A DNA stretch of 64,000 bases from Ruegeria lacuscaerulensis (lineage in GTDB: Bacteria > Pseudomonadota > Alphaproteobacteria > Rhodobacterales > Rhodobacteraceae): contig NZ_WPZL01000001.1 in the NCBI RefSeq assembly GCF_013031245.1, positions 186,001 through 250,000 of the forward strand. The letters are read 5' to 3'. Positions within the stretch are counted from its first letter, which is position 1, and every line of letters begins with the position of its first letter. Below the pieces are notes generated by a model that saw only the letters and a list, made by a program, of their open reading frames with translations, did not search any database and was not told the origin of the DNA. Of the stretch, positions 13,789 through 23,566 are shown piece after piece. The position numbers and the translations under genes are program-made.

Positions 13789-15572
13789 CCCGCACACCCC
13801 TTCGCCCTCTGGCCCGCATTCTTGATGCTCGCGCCCGGGGTGAAAACCCCAAGGCCATCGAACGGGAGAATATCCGCCAGCGTCACGAAGATATGAAGGA
13901 TCGCGCCCGCGCCCGCGCCGAGGGCCGTCTGCTGGTGCTTGGCCTGTTCTTCTTCTGTGCCTTCTCTGTTGTGGGTGTCCGTATGGGCATGCTGGCCACG
14001 TCGGAAGCGCAGGAGCCGCTGGCCTCGGCACCCGGTGCCGCGATTGCGATGCAACGCGCCAATATCGTCGACCGTGAGGGGCGCATTCTGGCGACCAATC
14101 TGGATACCTATTCGGTCTACGCACAGCCGCCCCTGATGATCGACCCGATCGCCGCAGCCGATAAGTTGGTAGCGATCTTCCCTGATCTGGATAAAGAGCG
14201 CCTTGTCAAAGACTTCACTGGCAAACGCAAGTTCCTTTGGATCAAGAAGCGCATTTCGCCCGAGCAGAAACAGGCTGTGCATGACATTGGCGATCCCGGC
14301 ATCCTGTTCGGCCCGCGGGAAATGCGCCTGTATCCGAATGGCCGTCTCGCCGCGCATATTCTCGGTGGCTCGGGTTTTGGGCGCGAGGGCGTGAGCGCGG
14401 CTGAGGTAATCGGCGTGGCCGGTGTTGAAAAACAGTTTGACGACTATCTGCGCGACCCGGCCAACGGCAACAAGCCGTTGCAACTGTCCCTGGACCTGAC
14501 CGTTCAGGCGGCGGTTGAGCAGGTGCTTTTTGGCGGTATGAAGATCATGAACGCCAAGGGTGCCTCGGCCGTTCTGATGAACGCGCATACGGGTGAGGTG
14601 ATTTCGGCGGCATCGCTGCCCTCGTTCGATCCGAATGACCGCCCGCGCCCGCCGACTTCGGGGTTTGATCCATCGGACAGCCCTCTGTTCAATCGCTACG
14701 TGCAGGGCGTGTATGAACTGGGTTCGGTGTTCAAGATCTTCACCGCGGCACAGGCGGTGCAGTTGGGGTTGGTCAATTCCAATACCATTATCGACACCTC
14801 TGGCCCGATGAAGATCGGCCGCTTTCCGATCGGAGAGTTCAACGGCAAGAACTACGGCAAGATCAGCGTGTCTGATGTGATCGTCCACAGTTCGAACCGT
14901 GGCACCGGGCGGTTGGCGTTGCAGATCGGTGCGCAGCGGCAGCAGGACTTCCTGCAGGCACTGGGGATGTTTGAACCCACCCCGTTCGAGATTGTCGAGG
15001 CTGCAGGCGGCGAACCGCTCAAGCCTAAGAAATGGGGCGAACTCAGCACCGTGACAATCTCCTATGGCCACGGGTTGTCGACCAGCCCGATGCATCTGGC
15101 CGCCGGTTATGCGGCGATTGCCAATGGCGGACATTACGTCAGCCCGACCATCTTGCGCAAAAACGGCCCGCAATATGGTCCGCGCGTGATGTCGGAAAGC
15201 GCGGCAACTCAGGCGCAGAAAATGCTGCGTCGTGTTGTAACGGATGGCACCGCGAGCTTTGGCGATGTGGCGGGTTATGACGTAGCCGGTAAGACCGGTA
15301 CAGCGGACAAACCCAAGCCCCGCGGTGGCTATTATGATGACAAGGTAATCGCCACCTTTGCTACGCTGTTTCCCGCCTACGATCCGAAATACGTCCTGAT
15401 CGTCACGCTGGATGAGCCATCCATAGTTGCCTATGGCGAAAAGCGGCGCACAGCGGGCTGGACGGCAGTTCCGGTCGCAGCGGAATTGATCGGTCGCATC
15501 GCACCCTTGCTGGGCCTGAGACCGCGGCTTGAGCCTGAGGCGGGCGCTGCTATAACCCTGACCTCAAATTAG
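13785..15572 (+). CDS. ftsI: Peptidoglycan D,D-transpeptidase FtsI (PBP3)
   Basis: The septal transpeptidase, a penicillin-binding protein partnered with FtsW. It is 595 aa with a cytoplasmic arm, a TM helix at about 45-65, a pedestal domain and a transpeptidase domain. The three active-site motifs are present: SVFK (serine nucleophile), SSN and KTGT. It starts inside the ftsL stop. A 21-bp gap separates it from murE. Confidence 0.97.
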   Translation: MTRTPLRPLARILDARARGENPKAIERENIRQRHEDMKDRARARAEGRLLVLGLFFFCAFSVVGVRMGMLATSEAQEPLASAPGAAIAMQRANIVDREGRILATNLDTYSVYAQPPLMIDPIAAADKLVAIFPDLDKERLVKDFTGKRKFLWIKKRISPEQKQAVHDIGDPGILFGPREMRLYPNGRLAAHILGGSGFGREGVSAAEVIGVAGVEKQFDDYLRDPANGNKPLQLSLDLTVQAAVEQVLFGGMKIMNAKGASAVLMNAHTGEVISAASLPSFDPNDRPRPPTSGFDPSDSPLFNRYVQGVYELGSVFKIFTAAQAVQLGLVNSNTIIDTSGPMKIGRFPIGEFNGKNYGKISVSDVIVHSSNRGTGRLALQIGAQRQQDFLQALGMFEPTPFEIVEAAGGEPLKPKKWGELSTVTISYGHGLSTSPMHLAAGYAAIANGGHYVSPTILRKNGPQYGPRVMSESAATQAQKMLRRVVTDGTASFGDVAGYDVAGKTGTADKPKPRGGYYDDKVIATFATLFPAYDPKYVLIVTLDEPSIVAYGEKRRTAGWTAVPVAAELIGRIAPLLGLRPRLEPEAGAAITLTSN

Positions 15573-15593
15573 GCTGTCCAAAAGAGGTGGGTC

Positions 15594-17075
15594 ATGGGCG
15601 CAAGGACAAAGAAACTCAACCAACTGGCCCTGACCGCGCGGGGAGGCGATAATCCCGACATCACCGGATTGGCCGTCGACAGCCGCGAGGTCAAGGACGG
15701 CTACCTGTTCGCTGCCCTTCCCGGCACTCGCGTACATGGGGGTGAGTTTATCCAGTTCGCGCTGCGCATGGGGGCTGCCGCGATCCTGACCGATGCCGAA
15801 GGTGCCGGAATCGCCGCCGATGAACTGGCCGCATCGGACGCCGCGCTGATTGTTGTCGAAGACCCCCGGCAGGCGCTGGCCGGATGCGCCGCGCTGTGGT
15901 TCGGCGCGCAGCCTCAAACCGTCGTTGCGGTCACAGGGACGAATGGCAAAACCTCAGTGGCCACATTCGTCCGCCAAATATGGATGGAACTGGGCCGTGC
16001 CGCCGTGAACCTCGGCACCACCGGGGTGGAAGGCGCATGGGCGGCCCCGCTGGCCCATACAACTCCAGAACCGATTACGCTGCATCGCTGCCTTGCTGAG
16101 GCCGCTGAGAATGGCGTGACCCATGCGGCAATGGAGGCATCGTCTCATGGTTTGGAGCAGCGCCGCCTGGACGGAGTGCATCTGACAGCGGCCGGGTTCT
16201 CGAATTTCACGCAGGATCATCTGGATTACCACGAAACCTTTGAGGCCTATTTCGCAGCCAAGGCCGGGCTGTTTGACCGGGTTTTGCCGCAGGATGGCAC
16301 CGTGGTCGTCAACATGGCCGACCCCAAAGGCGTTGAGGTGCGCGAGATCGCTGAAGAGCGAGGGCAAAATGTGCTTACGGTTGGACCGGGCGATGCCGAT
16401 CTTTGCCTTATCAACCAGCGGTACGATGCAACGGGGCAGGACTTGCGCTTTTCCTGGCAGGGAAAGGTTTTCCAGACTCGATTGAATCTGATTGGTGGGT
16501 TTCAGGCCGAAAACGTTTTGCTGGCCTGTGGTCTGGTCATCGCGGGTGGAGAAGACCCGGAATGCGTGTTCGAGACCCTGCCGCACCTGACGACAGTACG
16601 GGGTCGCATGCAACTGGCCGCGACGCGCGATAACGGGGCGGCCGTGTTTGTCGACTATGCCCATACACCGGATGCGGTGGCCACGGCGCTCATGGCGATT
16701 CGGCCGCACGTCATGGGGCGCCTGATCGCCATAGTCGGCGCAGGTGGCGACCGCGATGCCACCAAGCGCCCGCTGATGGGCAAAGCTGCCGCTGACCATG
16801 CCGATATTGTTTTTGTCACGGATGACAACCCTCGCGGCGAAGACCCGGCCACCATACGCTCGGCTGTTCTGCTGGGTGCACCTGAAGCGACCGAGGTCGG
16901 CGACCGCGCCGAAGCGATTTTGCGCGGCATTGATGCTCTGCAACCGGGTGACGCTCTTTTGATTGCGGGCAAGGGGCATGAAACCGGTCAGATTGTAGGT
17001 GACCAGGTCTTGCCTTTCGATGACGTTGAGCAAGCCAGCATCTGTGTGGCCGCACTGGACGGGAGGGTTGCATGA
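15594..17075 (+). CDS. murE: UDP-MurNAc-L-Ala-D-Glu:meso-DAP ligase
   Basis: Adds the third amino acid of the peptidoglycan stem peptide in the cytoplasm. The 493-residue ligase has the ATP loop TGTNGKTSVATF. The DNPR motif (VTDDNPRGEDP) marks use of meso-diaminopimelate rather than lysine. GAGGTG precedes the ATG. It overlaps murF by ATGA. Confidence 0.97.
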   Translation: MGARTKKLNQLALTARGGDNPDITGLAVDSREVKDGYLFAALPGTRVHGGEFIQFALRMGAAAILTDAEGAGIAADELAASDAALIVVEDPRQALAGCAALWFGAQPQTVVAVTGTNGKTSVATFVRQIWMELGRAAVNLGTTGVEGAWAAPLAHTTPEPITLHRCLAEAAENGVTHAAMEASSHGLEQRRLDGVHLTAAGFSNFTQDHLDYHETFEAYFAAKAGLFDRVLPQDGTVVVNMADPKGVEVREIAEERGQNVLTVGPGDADLCLINQRYDATGQDLRFSWQGKVFQTRLNLIGGFQAENVLLACGLVIAGGEDPECVFETLPHLTTVRGRMQLAATRDNGAAVFVDYAHTPDAVATALMAIRPHVMGRLIAIVGAGGDRDATKRPLMGKAAADHADIVFVTDDNPRGEDPATIRSAVLLGAPEATEVGDRAEAILRGIDALQPGDALLIAGKGHETGQIVGDQVLPFDDVEQASICVAALDGRVA

Positions 17076-18466
17076 CGCTCTGGACAGCGGCCGAGGCTGC
17101 CAAGGCCACTGGTGGACGCGCCACCACCGATTGGCAGGTCGAGGGCGTGTCGATCGACACGAGGACCATCCAGCCCGGAGACTTGTTCGTCGCGCTCAAG
17201 GCTGCGCGCGACGGGCATGAATTTGTAGCGCAGGCTTTGGACAAAGGCGCAGGAGCCGCGCTGGTATCCCGTATACCCGAGGGTGTACGAGAAGACGCCC
17301 CGCTTTTGATCGTCAACGACGTGCAGGCCGGGCTTGAGGCTCTGGGGCAGACGGCCCGCGACCGCACCCACGCGCGCGTGGTTGGCGTGACAGGGAGCGT
17401 TGGTAAGACATCCACCAAAGAGATGCTGGCTACCATATTGGAAACGCAGGGCAAAACTCATGCCAGTGTGGCCAGCTACAACAACCATTGGGGCGTGCCG
17501 CTGACCCTGGCCCGGATGCCCCAAGACACCGAGTTTGCAGTGATCGAGATCGGTATGAACCACCCCGGTGAGATCTCTCCGCTGGCACGGCAGGCCCGTC
17601 CGCATGTGGCGTTGGTGACGACGGTTGCAGCGGTGCATCTTGAGGCTTTCGAGTCGGTGGCCGGCATTGCGCACGAGAAAGCTGCGATTTTTGACGGGCT
17701 GGTCCAGGGCGGCGCGGCCATCGTGAATGCAGACATTGCGCACGCGGATGTTCTTCGGACGTGTGCTCGGGATCGTGGTGTCAAGACGGTCGAGTTCGGT
17801 CGCAACGGATCGGATTACGTACTGACCGATGTGGTTCAGCAACCCGATACAGTTCATGCGGAAGCTTCGGTCGCGGGTGAACCGATATTATATGACGTGC
17901 AGTCCGCCGGTACGCATTTTGCAATGAACGCCTTGGGTGCCTTGGCAGCTTGCGTCGAACTGGGTGTCGATCTGGATCGGGCGATTTCCGGTCTGGGTGA
18001 ATGGTCGCCGGTCAAAGGGCGCGGCGTGCGCGAACAGATCGCTCTGGCGGGCGGTGGCAAGATCGAATTGCTGGACGACAGTTATAACGCGAACCCCACC
18101 TCGATGGAGGCCGCCTTGGATGTGCTGGCCGCATCGCAAGGCACACGTCGGATCGCTTTTCTGGGCGATATGAAGGAATTGGGGGCGCAGGAACTTGCCA
18201 TGCACGCGGCAATGGCGGACGTACCGGCGATGGCGCGCGTCGATCAGGTGCACTGCGTTGGTCCGTTGATGCAGGCGCTGCATCAGGCGCTGCCCGAGGG
18301 CAAGCGCGGGTTGTGGTTCGAATCCAGCGCCGAGATGGCCGGGCACCTGCCGGGATTGATCAGGGCAGGTGACACGGTATTGGCCAAAGGGTCGCTCAGC
18401 ATGGCGCTGGCACAGATTGTTGACGGTTTGCGGAAAATGGGGCATGGGAGCGCGCTTGACCCATGA
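17072..18466 (+). CDS. murF: UDP-MurNAc-tripeptide:D-Ala-D-Ala ligase
   Basis: Completes the UDP-MurNAc-pentapeptide by joining the D-Ala-D-Ala made by Ddl. The 464-residue protein has the ATP loop GVTGSVGKTSTKEML, the Mur-ligase central motif around VIEIGMNHPGEI and the C-terminal segment DDSYNANPTSMEAAL. Translationally coupled to murE. Confidence 0.97.
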   Translation: MTLWTAAEAAKATGGRATTDWQVEGVSIDTRTIQPGDLFVALKAARDGHEFVAQALDKGAGAALVSRIPEGVREDAPLLIVNDVQAGLEALGQTARDRTHARVVGVTGSVGKTSTKEMLATILETQGKTHASVASYNNHWGVPLTLARMPQDTEFAVIEIGMNHPGEISPLARQARPHVALVTTVAAVHLEAFESVAGIAHEKAAIFDGLVQGGAAIVNADIAHADVLRTCARDRGVKTVEFGRNGSDYVLTDVVQQPDTVHAEASVAGEPILYDVQSAGTHFAMNALGALAACVELGVDLDRAISGLGEWSPVKGRGVREQIALAGGGKIELLDDSYNANPTSMEAALDVLAASQGTRRIAFLGDMKELGAQELAMHAAMADVPAMARVDQVHCVGPLMQALHQALPEGKRGLWFESSAEMAGHLPGLIRAGDTVLAKGSLSMALAQIVDGLRKMGHGSALDP

Positions 18467-18490
18467 CCGCTGTCTGAGAAAGGTTTTGTA

Positions 18491-19573
18491 ATGCTCTATT
18501 GGTTGACCGCCTTATCGGACGGGGGGGATTTCTTTAACCTCTTCCGCTACATCACGTTCCGTGCGGGTGGTGCCTTTATGACGGCACTGATATTCGGGTT
18601 CATCTTTGGCAAACCCCTGATCAACGTGCTGCGCAAGAAGCAGGGCAAGGGTCAACCGATCCGGGATGACGGACCTGAGGGGCATTTCTCGAAGGCCGGC
18701 ACGCCAACAATGGGCGGGCTGCTGATCGTTGGGGCGCTGGTGACGTCGACTTTGGTCTGGGCACGATGGGACAATCCGTATGTCTGGATGGTTCTGTTCG
18801 TGACGTTGGCCTATGCCGCGATAGGTTTTGCAGATGACTTCGCCAAGGTCTCGAAGCAAAACACTAAAGGTGTTTCGGGCAAGATGCGGATGGCATTGGG
18901 AGTAATAATCGCCGTTCTGGCGTCACTGTGGGCGACATTGCACCATCCCGAAGCGCTCCAGAGTCAATTGGCTGTTCCGGTTTTTAAGGACACTTTGGTC
19001 AATCTGGGGATATTCTATATTCCCTTTGCCATCGTGGTGATCGTCGGCGCGGCCAACGCGGTGAACCTGACCGATGGGTTGGACGGACTGGCGATCATGC
19101 CCGCGATGATTGCAGCCTCGACATTGGGCATCATTGCCTATGCGGTAGGCCGAGTGGACTTTACCGAATATCTGGACGTGCATTACGTACCCGGAACGGG
19201 GGAGATTTTCATCTTTACCTCGGCGTTGTTTGGCGCGGGTCTTGGTTTCCTTTGGTACAACGCCCCGCCCGCCGCGGTGTTCATGGGTGATACGGGTTCG
19301 CTGGCGCTGGGCGGCGCACTGGGTGCGATCGCGGTGGCGACCAAGCACGAATTGGTGCTGGCCGTTGTGGGCGGACTGTTTGTGGTCGAGGCGCTGAGCG
19401 TGATCATACAGGTGCTGTATTTCAAACGCACCGGACGCCGCGTGTTCCTAATGGCGCCGATCCATCATCACTATGAGAAAAAAGGCTGGGCAGAGCCAAC
19501 AATTGTGATCCGCTTTTGGATCATCTCGCTGATCCTGGCGATGATCGGTCTGGCAACACTTAAAGTCCGGTAA
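18491..19573 (+). CDS. mraY: Phospho-MurNAc-pentapeptide transferase (lipid I synthase)
   Basis: A polytopic inner-membrane enzyme that moves phospho-MurNAc-pentapeptide onto undecaprenyl phosphate. It has 360 residues and about ten membrane helices. Active-site signatures include [27 protein letters not shown] and [21 protein letters not shown] precedes the ATG. Confidence 0.97.
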   Translation: MLYWLTALSDGGDFFNLFRYITFRAGGAFMTALIFGFIFGKPLINVLRKKQGKGQPIRDDGPEGHFSKAGTPTMGGLLIVGALVTSTLVWARWDNPYVWMVLFVTLAYAAIGFADDFAKVSKQNTKGVSGKMRMALGVIIAVLASLWATLHHPEALQSQLAVPVFKDTLVNLGIFYIPFAIVVIVGAANAVNLTDGLDGLAIMPAMIAASTLGIIAYAVGRVDFTEYLDVHYVPGTGEIFIFTSALFGAGLGFLWYNAPPAAVFMGDTGSLALGGALGAIAVATKHELVLAVVGGLFVVEALSVIIQVLYFKRTGRRVFLMAPIHHHYEKKGWAEPTIVIRFWIISLILAMIGLATLKVR

Positions 19574-19589
19574 CGCTCCCGCCAGGTTC

Positions 19590-19647
19590 GGTGGACCTGC
19601 GGTCCACCTGCCACCTGTTGGGCCCGGCTCGCGCTGCCGCGCGAGCC
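19590..19647. repeat. Pair of adjacent perfect palindromes between mraY and murD
   Basis: Two GC-rich hairpins stand 17 bp apart: GGTGGACC-TGC-GGTCCACC (19590-19608) and GGCTCGCGC-TGCC-GCGCGAGCC (19626-19647). Neither is followed by a T-run, so they are not ordinary terminators. They resemble REP-type intergenic palindromes or mRNA-stabilising structures; no second copy was noticed in the window. Confidence 0.6.
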
Positions 19648-19723
19648 ATTTGTCGCCCTTGCCATCGGTGATTTCTTCTGTGCAGTGTGACGGCCAATTC
19701 AAAGTCAGATGAAGGTGGGCAGC

Positions 19724-21124
19724 ATGATCCCGGTCAAAGGGTTTTCAGGGCAGAAAGTAGCGGTTCTGGGACTTGGACGGTCCGGGCTGGCCACGGCTCG
19801 TGCATTGCGCGCGGGTAAGGCAAACCCGGTGTGCTGGGATGACAACCCGGCTGCGCGCGAAAATGCCGAAGCGGAAGGGTTTGCCTGCGCCGATCTGCAC
19901 CGGCAAGGCGCGTTTGATGAGATCGCAGCGCTGATCGTGTCGCCGGGTATCCCGCATCTTTACCCCGAACCAAATCCGGTTGTGGTGGCAGCGCTTGAAG
20001 CCGGGGTGCTGGTGGACAACGATATCGGCCTGTTCTTCCGGTCTTTTGCCGGGCCTGAGTGGAACAACTTCGACATGCCTCCGCGCGTCATTGCCGTGAC
20101 CGGATCAAACGGAAAATCGACCACCGCAGCCTTGATCCACCACATCCTGACCGAGGCAGGGCGCGAAGCACAACTGGCGGGAAACATTGGCCGAGGCGTC
20201 CTGGATATTGACCCCGGTGGCGATGGGTCGGTCGTTGTCCTGGAATTGTCCAGCTATCAGACCGAACTGGCGCGAGCGCTGACACCGGATGTGGCTGTTT
20301 TCACGAACCTCTCACCGGATCATCTGGACCGGCATGGCGGCATGGGCGGATACTTTGCAGCCAAACGACGCCTGTTTGCCGAGGGCGGCCCCGATCGCGC
20401 TGTGATCGGAGTAGATGAAAGCGAAGGCATTTTCCTGGCCGGACAGCTGGCTGAGGGGCCTGCGGATGACCGGGTCATCCGCATCTCTGTCGCGCGCAAG
20501 CTGACGGGGCCGGGCTGGCAGGTCTTTGCGCGCAAGGGGTTTTTGTCGGAATACCGCAAGGGGCGGCAAACCGGTGCAATTGACCTTCGAGGCATCAAAG
20601 GGCTGCCCGGTGCGCACAACCATCAGAACGCCTGCGCCGCCTATGCCGCTTGCCGCGCGCTGGGGTTGGCGCCGCGGGTGATCGAGGACGCTCTGCACAG
20701 CTATCCCGGCCTGCCGCATCGCAGCCAGATCATCGCCGAGGCGGATGGTGTGACCTATGTGAACGACTCCAAGGCCACCAATGTCGACAGTGCTCTCAAG
20801 GCGCTGAGCGCGTTCAAAAAGATCCGCTGGATCTGTGGCGGGCTTGAGAAAGAGGGCGGGCTGGCGGCGCTGAACGGGGCTGCAGATCAGGTTATCAGGG
20901 CCTATGTGATTGGGCGCGAAGCCGCCGGATTCGCCATGCAGCTTGAGGTTGACGCGCAGGTCTGCACCACCATGGCGGATGCCGTCGAACACGCTATGGC
21001 GGATGCTGAGCCGGGAGAGACCGTCTTGCTGGCTCCGGCCGCAGCCAGTTTCGACCAGTACGACAATTTCGAGCAGCGCGGAGAGGACTTTGTGGCGCAA
21101 GTCCGACAGAGGTTGCCCGAATAG
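19724..21124 (+). CDS. murD: UDP-MurNAc-L-alanine:D-glutamate ligase
   Basis: Adds D-glutamate to UDP-MurNAc-L-Ala. It is 466 aa from ATG at 19724, preceded by AGGTGGG; the in-frame ATG at 19709 has no ribosome-binding site. Visible motifs are the N-terminal nucleotide-binding [14 protein letters not shown], the ATP loop [24 protein letters not shown] and the C-terminal YVNDSKATN. The gap from mraY (about 150 bp) is unusually long for this operon and carries two palindromes. Confidence 0.97.
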   Translation: MIPVKGFSGQKVAVLGLGRSGLATARALRAGKANPVCWDDNPAARENAEAEGFACADLHRQGAFDEIAALIVSPGIPHLYPEPNPVVVAALEAGVLVDNDIGLFFRSFAGPEWNNFDMPPRVIAVTGSNGKSTTAALIHHILTEAGREAQLAGNIGRGVLDIDPGGDGSVVVLELSSYQTELARALTPDVAVFTNLSPDHLDRHGGMGGYFAAKRRLFAEGGPDRAVIGVDESEGIFLAGQLAEGPADDRVIRISVARKLTGPGWQVFARKGFLSEYRKGRQTGAIDLRGIKGLPGAHNHQNACAAYAACRALGLAPRVIEDALHSYPGLPHRSQIIAEADGVTYVNDSKATNVDSALKALSAFKKIRWICGGLEKEGGLAALNGAADQVIRAYVIGREAAGFAMQLEVDAQVCTTMADAVEHAMADAEPGETVLLAPAAASFDQYDNFEQRGEDFVAQVRQRLPE

Positions 21125-21229
21125 TCATTTGCAATAGATCGCCGGTTGGGCCAATCTGCGATGCTATCAGCTTGACGTTTCAAAGTTATTGGTTTTGCCT
21201 GCCCGCAAATTCAACACGAGGTTATGACT

Positions 21230-21604
21230 ATGCCATACCGTAAATTCTCTCTGATCCTTCCAGCCCTTATGGTGGTTGGTGCTTGCTCGAACGTTGGCGC
21301 GAATTACCAACCGATTGTCGACGGTCCAGTAGGCCCGAACTACAACGCAGATCTGGCCCAGTGTCAGGCGCTGGCGAGATCGCAGCCTACTGTTGACAGC
21401 AGAACGGCCGGTGCGGCGGCGATTGGTGCGGCGGGTGCAGCCGGGACAAAAGCCATTATCGATGACAGCGCCAGTGATCTGGGTCGTGCTGCGGTAGCCG
21501 GTGCTTTGGTCGGGGCCGGTGCGAGCGCGATTAGCAACACCCAGAACCAGGAAGTCATCGTACGCAACTGTATGCGCGGGCGCGGCTATAACGTCGTCGG
21601 CTAA
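21230..21604 (+). CDS. Glycine-zipper lipoprotein
   Basis: A 124-residue protein with a lipoprotein signal peptide ending VVGAC (lipidated Cys19). Its middle segment is rich in Gly and Ala (GAAAIGAAGAAG; AVAGALVGAGASA), matching the glycine-zipper pattern of outer-membrane 17-kDa/SlyB-like lipoproteins. The C-terminus carries a conserved-looking NCMRGRGYNVVG. ATG at 21230 has GAGG 8 nt upstream; the ATG at 21224 is too close to it. It sits inside the dcw cluster after murD and may help envelope integrity, which is inference. Confidence 0.8.
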   Translation: MPYRKFSLILPALMVVGACSNVGANYQPIVDGPVGPNYNADLAQCQALARSQPTVDSRTAGAAAIGAAGAAGTKAIIDDSASDLGRAAVAGALVGAGASAISNTQNQEVIVRNCMRGRGYNVVG

Positions 21605-22779
21605 CGGCCGGCGATAGCAGTTCCTGCGGCATGACCCGAAGACCACGCCCACTGGAAGTTGTAGCCACCCAGCCAGCCGGTGACATCCACCGCTTCACCA
21701 ATCACATAGAGGCTAGGAACATTCCTGGCCTCCATCGTTTTCGATGACAGGTCATCTGTCTCGATACCCCCCAGCGTGACCTCGGCTGTGCGATAGCCTT
21801 CGGTGCCAGAAGGCGTCAATGGCCAGTCAGAGAGGGCCGCAATCAGGTCCTTCAATGCAGTGTCGGACTGATCCGCCAGGTTGCCCTGCATCGGGGTATG
21901 TCGGCTAAGGTAGTCCACCAGCCGCGCGGGCAGGTGCCGCGACAGTTCCGTTGTCAGTGCCTTGCGCCCGCCGCTTTGCCGCTGGTCGCGCAGCAGGTCG
22001 AACAGAGGCAGGTCGGGGATCAGATTGACCCGGATCGCCTCACCCTCGCGCCAGTAGGACGAAAGCTGCAGCACCGACGGCCCGCTGAGGCCGCGATGAG
22101 TGAACAGCAGCGCCTCGTCGAAACTGGTGCGATCATTTGACAATCGCGCGGGCAAGGACACGCCGGACAGGTCCTTGAATTTCCCGTCCGAGAAGGTAAA
22201 TGGCACTAGCGCCGCTCGTGTCTCGGTAAGGCGAAGCCCAAATTGCCGCGCAATGTCATAGGCCAACCCGGTCGCGCCCATCTTGGGGATCGACTTGCCG
22301 CCTGTGGCCAGTACCAGATTGGCGCAGGTCAGATTGAGACGCTGCCCCTCGCGCTCAACATCCAGCGCAAAGCCACTTTCGGTTTTGCGCAGGTCCTTTA
22401 GTTCGGTTCGTACCCAAAGCTCAGCCCTAACGCGTTCCATCTCAGCTAGCAGCATCGAGATGACCTGTTTCGACGACCCGTCGCAAAACAGCTGTCCCAG
22501 CGTCTTTTCAAGCCAAGCGATTCCGTGACGCCCAACCAGGTCAATGAAATCCCATTGCGTATATCGGGCCAGCGCCGATTTGCAGAAATGCGGGTTCCGC
22601 GACAGGAAATTGCCCGGCCCCGTATACAGGTTGGTAAAGTTGCATCGCCCACCGCCCGAGATGCGGATCTTCTCACCCGGAGCCTTGGCGTGATCGATCA
22701 CCAGCACGCGCCCGCCGCAATGGGCGGCGCACATCATACCGGCAGCCCCGGCACCGAGGATGATCGTGTCATAGGTCAT
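21601..22779 (-). CDS. BaiN/HI0933-family FAD-dependent oxidoreductase
   Basis: A 392-residue flavoprotein starting with a GAGAAGMMCAAHCGGRVLVIDHA dinucleotide fold and followed by KIRISGGGRCNFTN, the HI0933/YhiN family hallmark. It ends with EARNVPSLYVIGEAVDVTGWLGGYNFQWAWSSG, the family's C-terminal FAD contact. The physiological substrate of this group is generally unknown. It is the only minus-strand gene inside the dcw region and overlaps the lipoprotein stop codon tail to tail by 4 bp. Confidence 0.9.
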   Translation of the reverse strand: MTYDTIILGAGAAGMMCAAHCGGRVLVIDHAKAPGEKIRISGGGRCNFTNLYTGPGNFLSRNPHFCKSALARYTQWDFIDLVGRHGIAWLEKTLGQLFCDGSSKQVISMLLAEMERVRAELWVRTELKDLRKTESGFALDVEREGQRLNLTCANLVLATGGKSIPKMGATGLAYDIARQFGLRLTETRAALVPFTFSDGKFKDLSGVSLPARLSNDRTSFDEALLFTHRGLSGPSVLQLSSYWREGEAIRVNLIPDLPLFDLLRDQRQSGGRKALTTELSRHLPARLVDYLSRHTPMQGNLADQSDTALKDLIAALSDWPLTPSGTEGYRTAEVTLGGIETDDLSSKTMEARNVPSLYVIGEAVDVTGWLGGYNFQWAWSSGHAAGTAIAGR

Positions 22780-22975
22780 GCGCAGCGCATGGCGTGGAAT
22801 GACAGGGAAGGCAAGAGTACACGCCGATGCGGAACGCGAGAAAAACTGCCTGGGTCACCAGGCGCCCTAGAATTTCGGGCGAACTGAATAGCAGATTGCC
22901 AGCCGCTTTTCGCACTGTCATGCTGCCGCATTGTGCCAAGAGCCATTGGCTGTATCTGCGAACAAGGATATTTCA

Positions 22976-23311
22976 ATGCAATTTCCCGATTTTATTACTG
23001 CTTTTCCAAAACTGGACGTGCCTTTTCCTGAGGATGTTGTGCAGACAGCTGTCGTTCGATCCGATGCTGGATTGGTCGCATTTTTCACCTTTCTCAAGGA
23101 TATGGAACTACCCCTGCATTCGCATGGTGCACAATGGGGAACCGTGGTTGAAGGAGAGATTGAACTTACCATTGGTGGCAATACAAAAATCTATCGTCCC
23201 GGCGACAGCTATTCGATCCCGGCCGGGATGGAACACGGCGGGACAATCAAGGCAGGATCTCGGGTTATCGATGTGTTTGAAGAGCCCGACCGTTATCCGG
23301 TCAAAGGGTGA
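22976..23311 (+). CDS. Cupin-domain protein
   Basis: A 111-residue single-domain beta-barrel. Cupin motif 1 is seen as LPLHSHGAQWGTVVEGEIEL and motif 2 as PGDSYSIPAGMEHGG. The metal-binding histidines are present, but a Gln replaces the usual second His. ATG at 22976 follows AAGGAT; a longer frame from 22931 lacks support. It lies divergent from the flavoprotein gene and upstream of ftsW. Ligand unknown. Confidence 0.85.
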   Translation: MQFPDFITAFPKLDVPFPEDVVQTAVVRSDAGLVAFFTFLKDMELPLHSHGAQWGTVVEGEIELTIGGNTKIYRPGDSYSIPAGMEHGGTIKAGSRVIDVFEEPDRYPVKG

Positions 23312-23566
23312 TGAAAAACAGGTTTCGGCGCTGGTTTGACCGCACGCGTCACACGGGATGGGCACGGCGCATACGTTTGTCGCGCCATCTGGGAAAAAAC
23401 AGCTTTTTCAACATGCCCGGCAGGGTGTCGGAGGTTTCGCGTACATCCTGCGTTGAATTTTACGCCTCGCCGTCATTCCGCTAGCCCAAAAGCAAAAATC
23501 CCTGTAGACTCTCAATCAGATCCCGAAAAAACGGGACGTAAACGAGGCAGATAGTGGCGGTATCTC

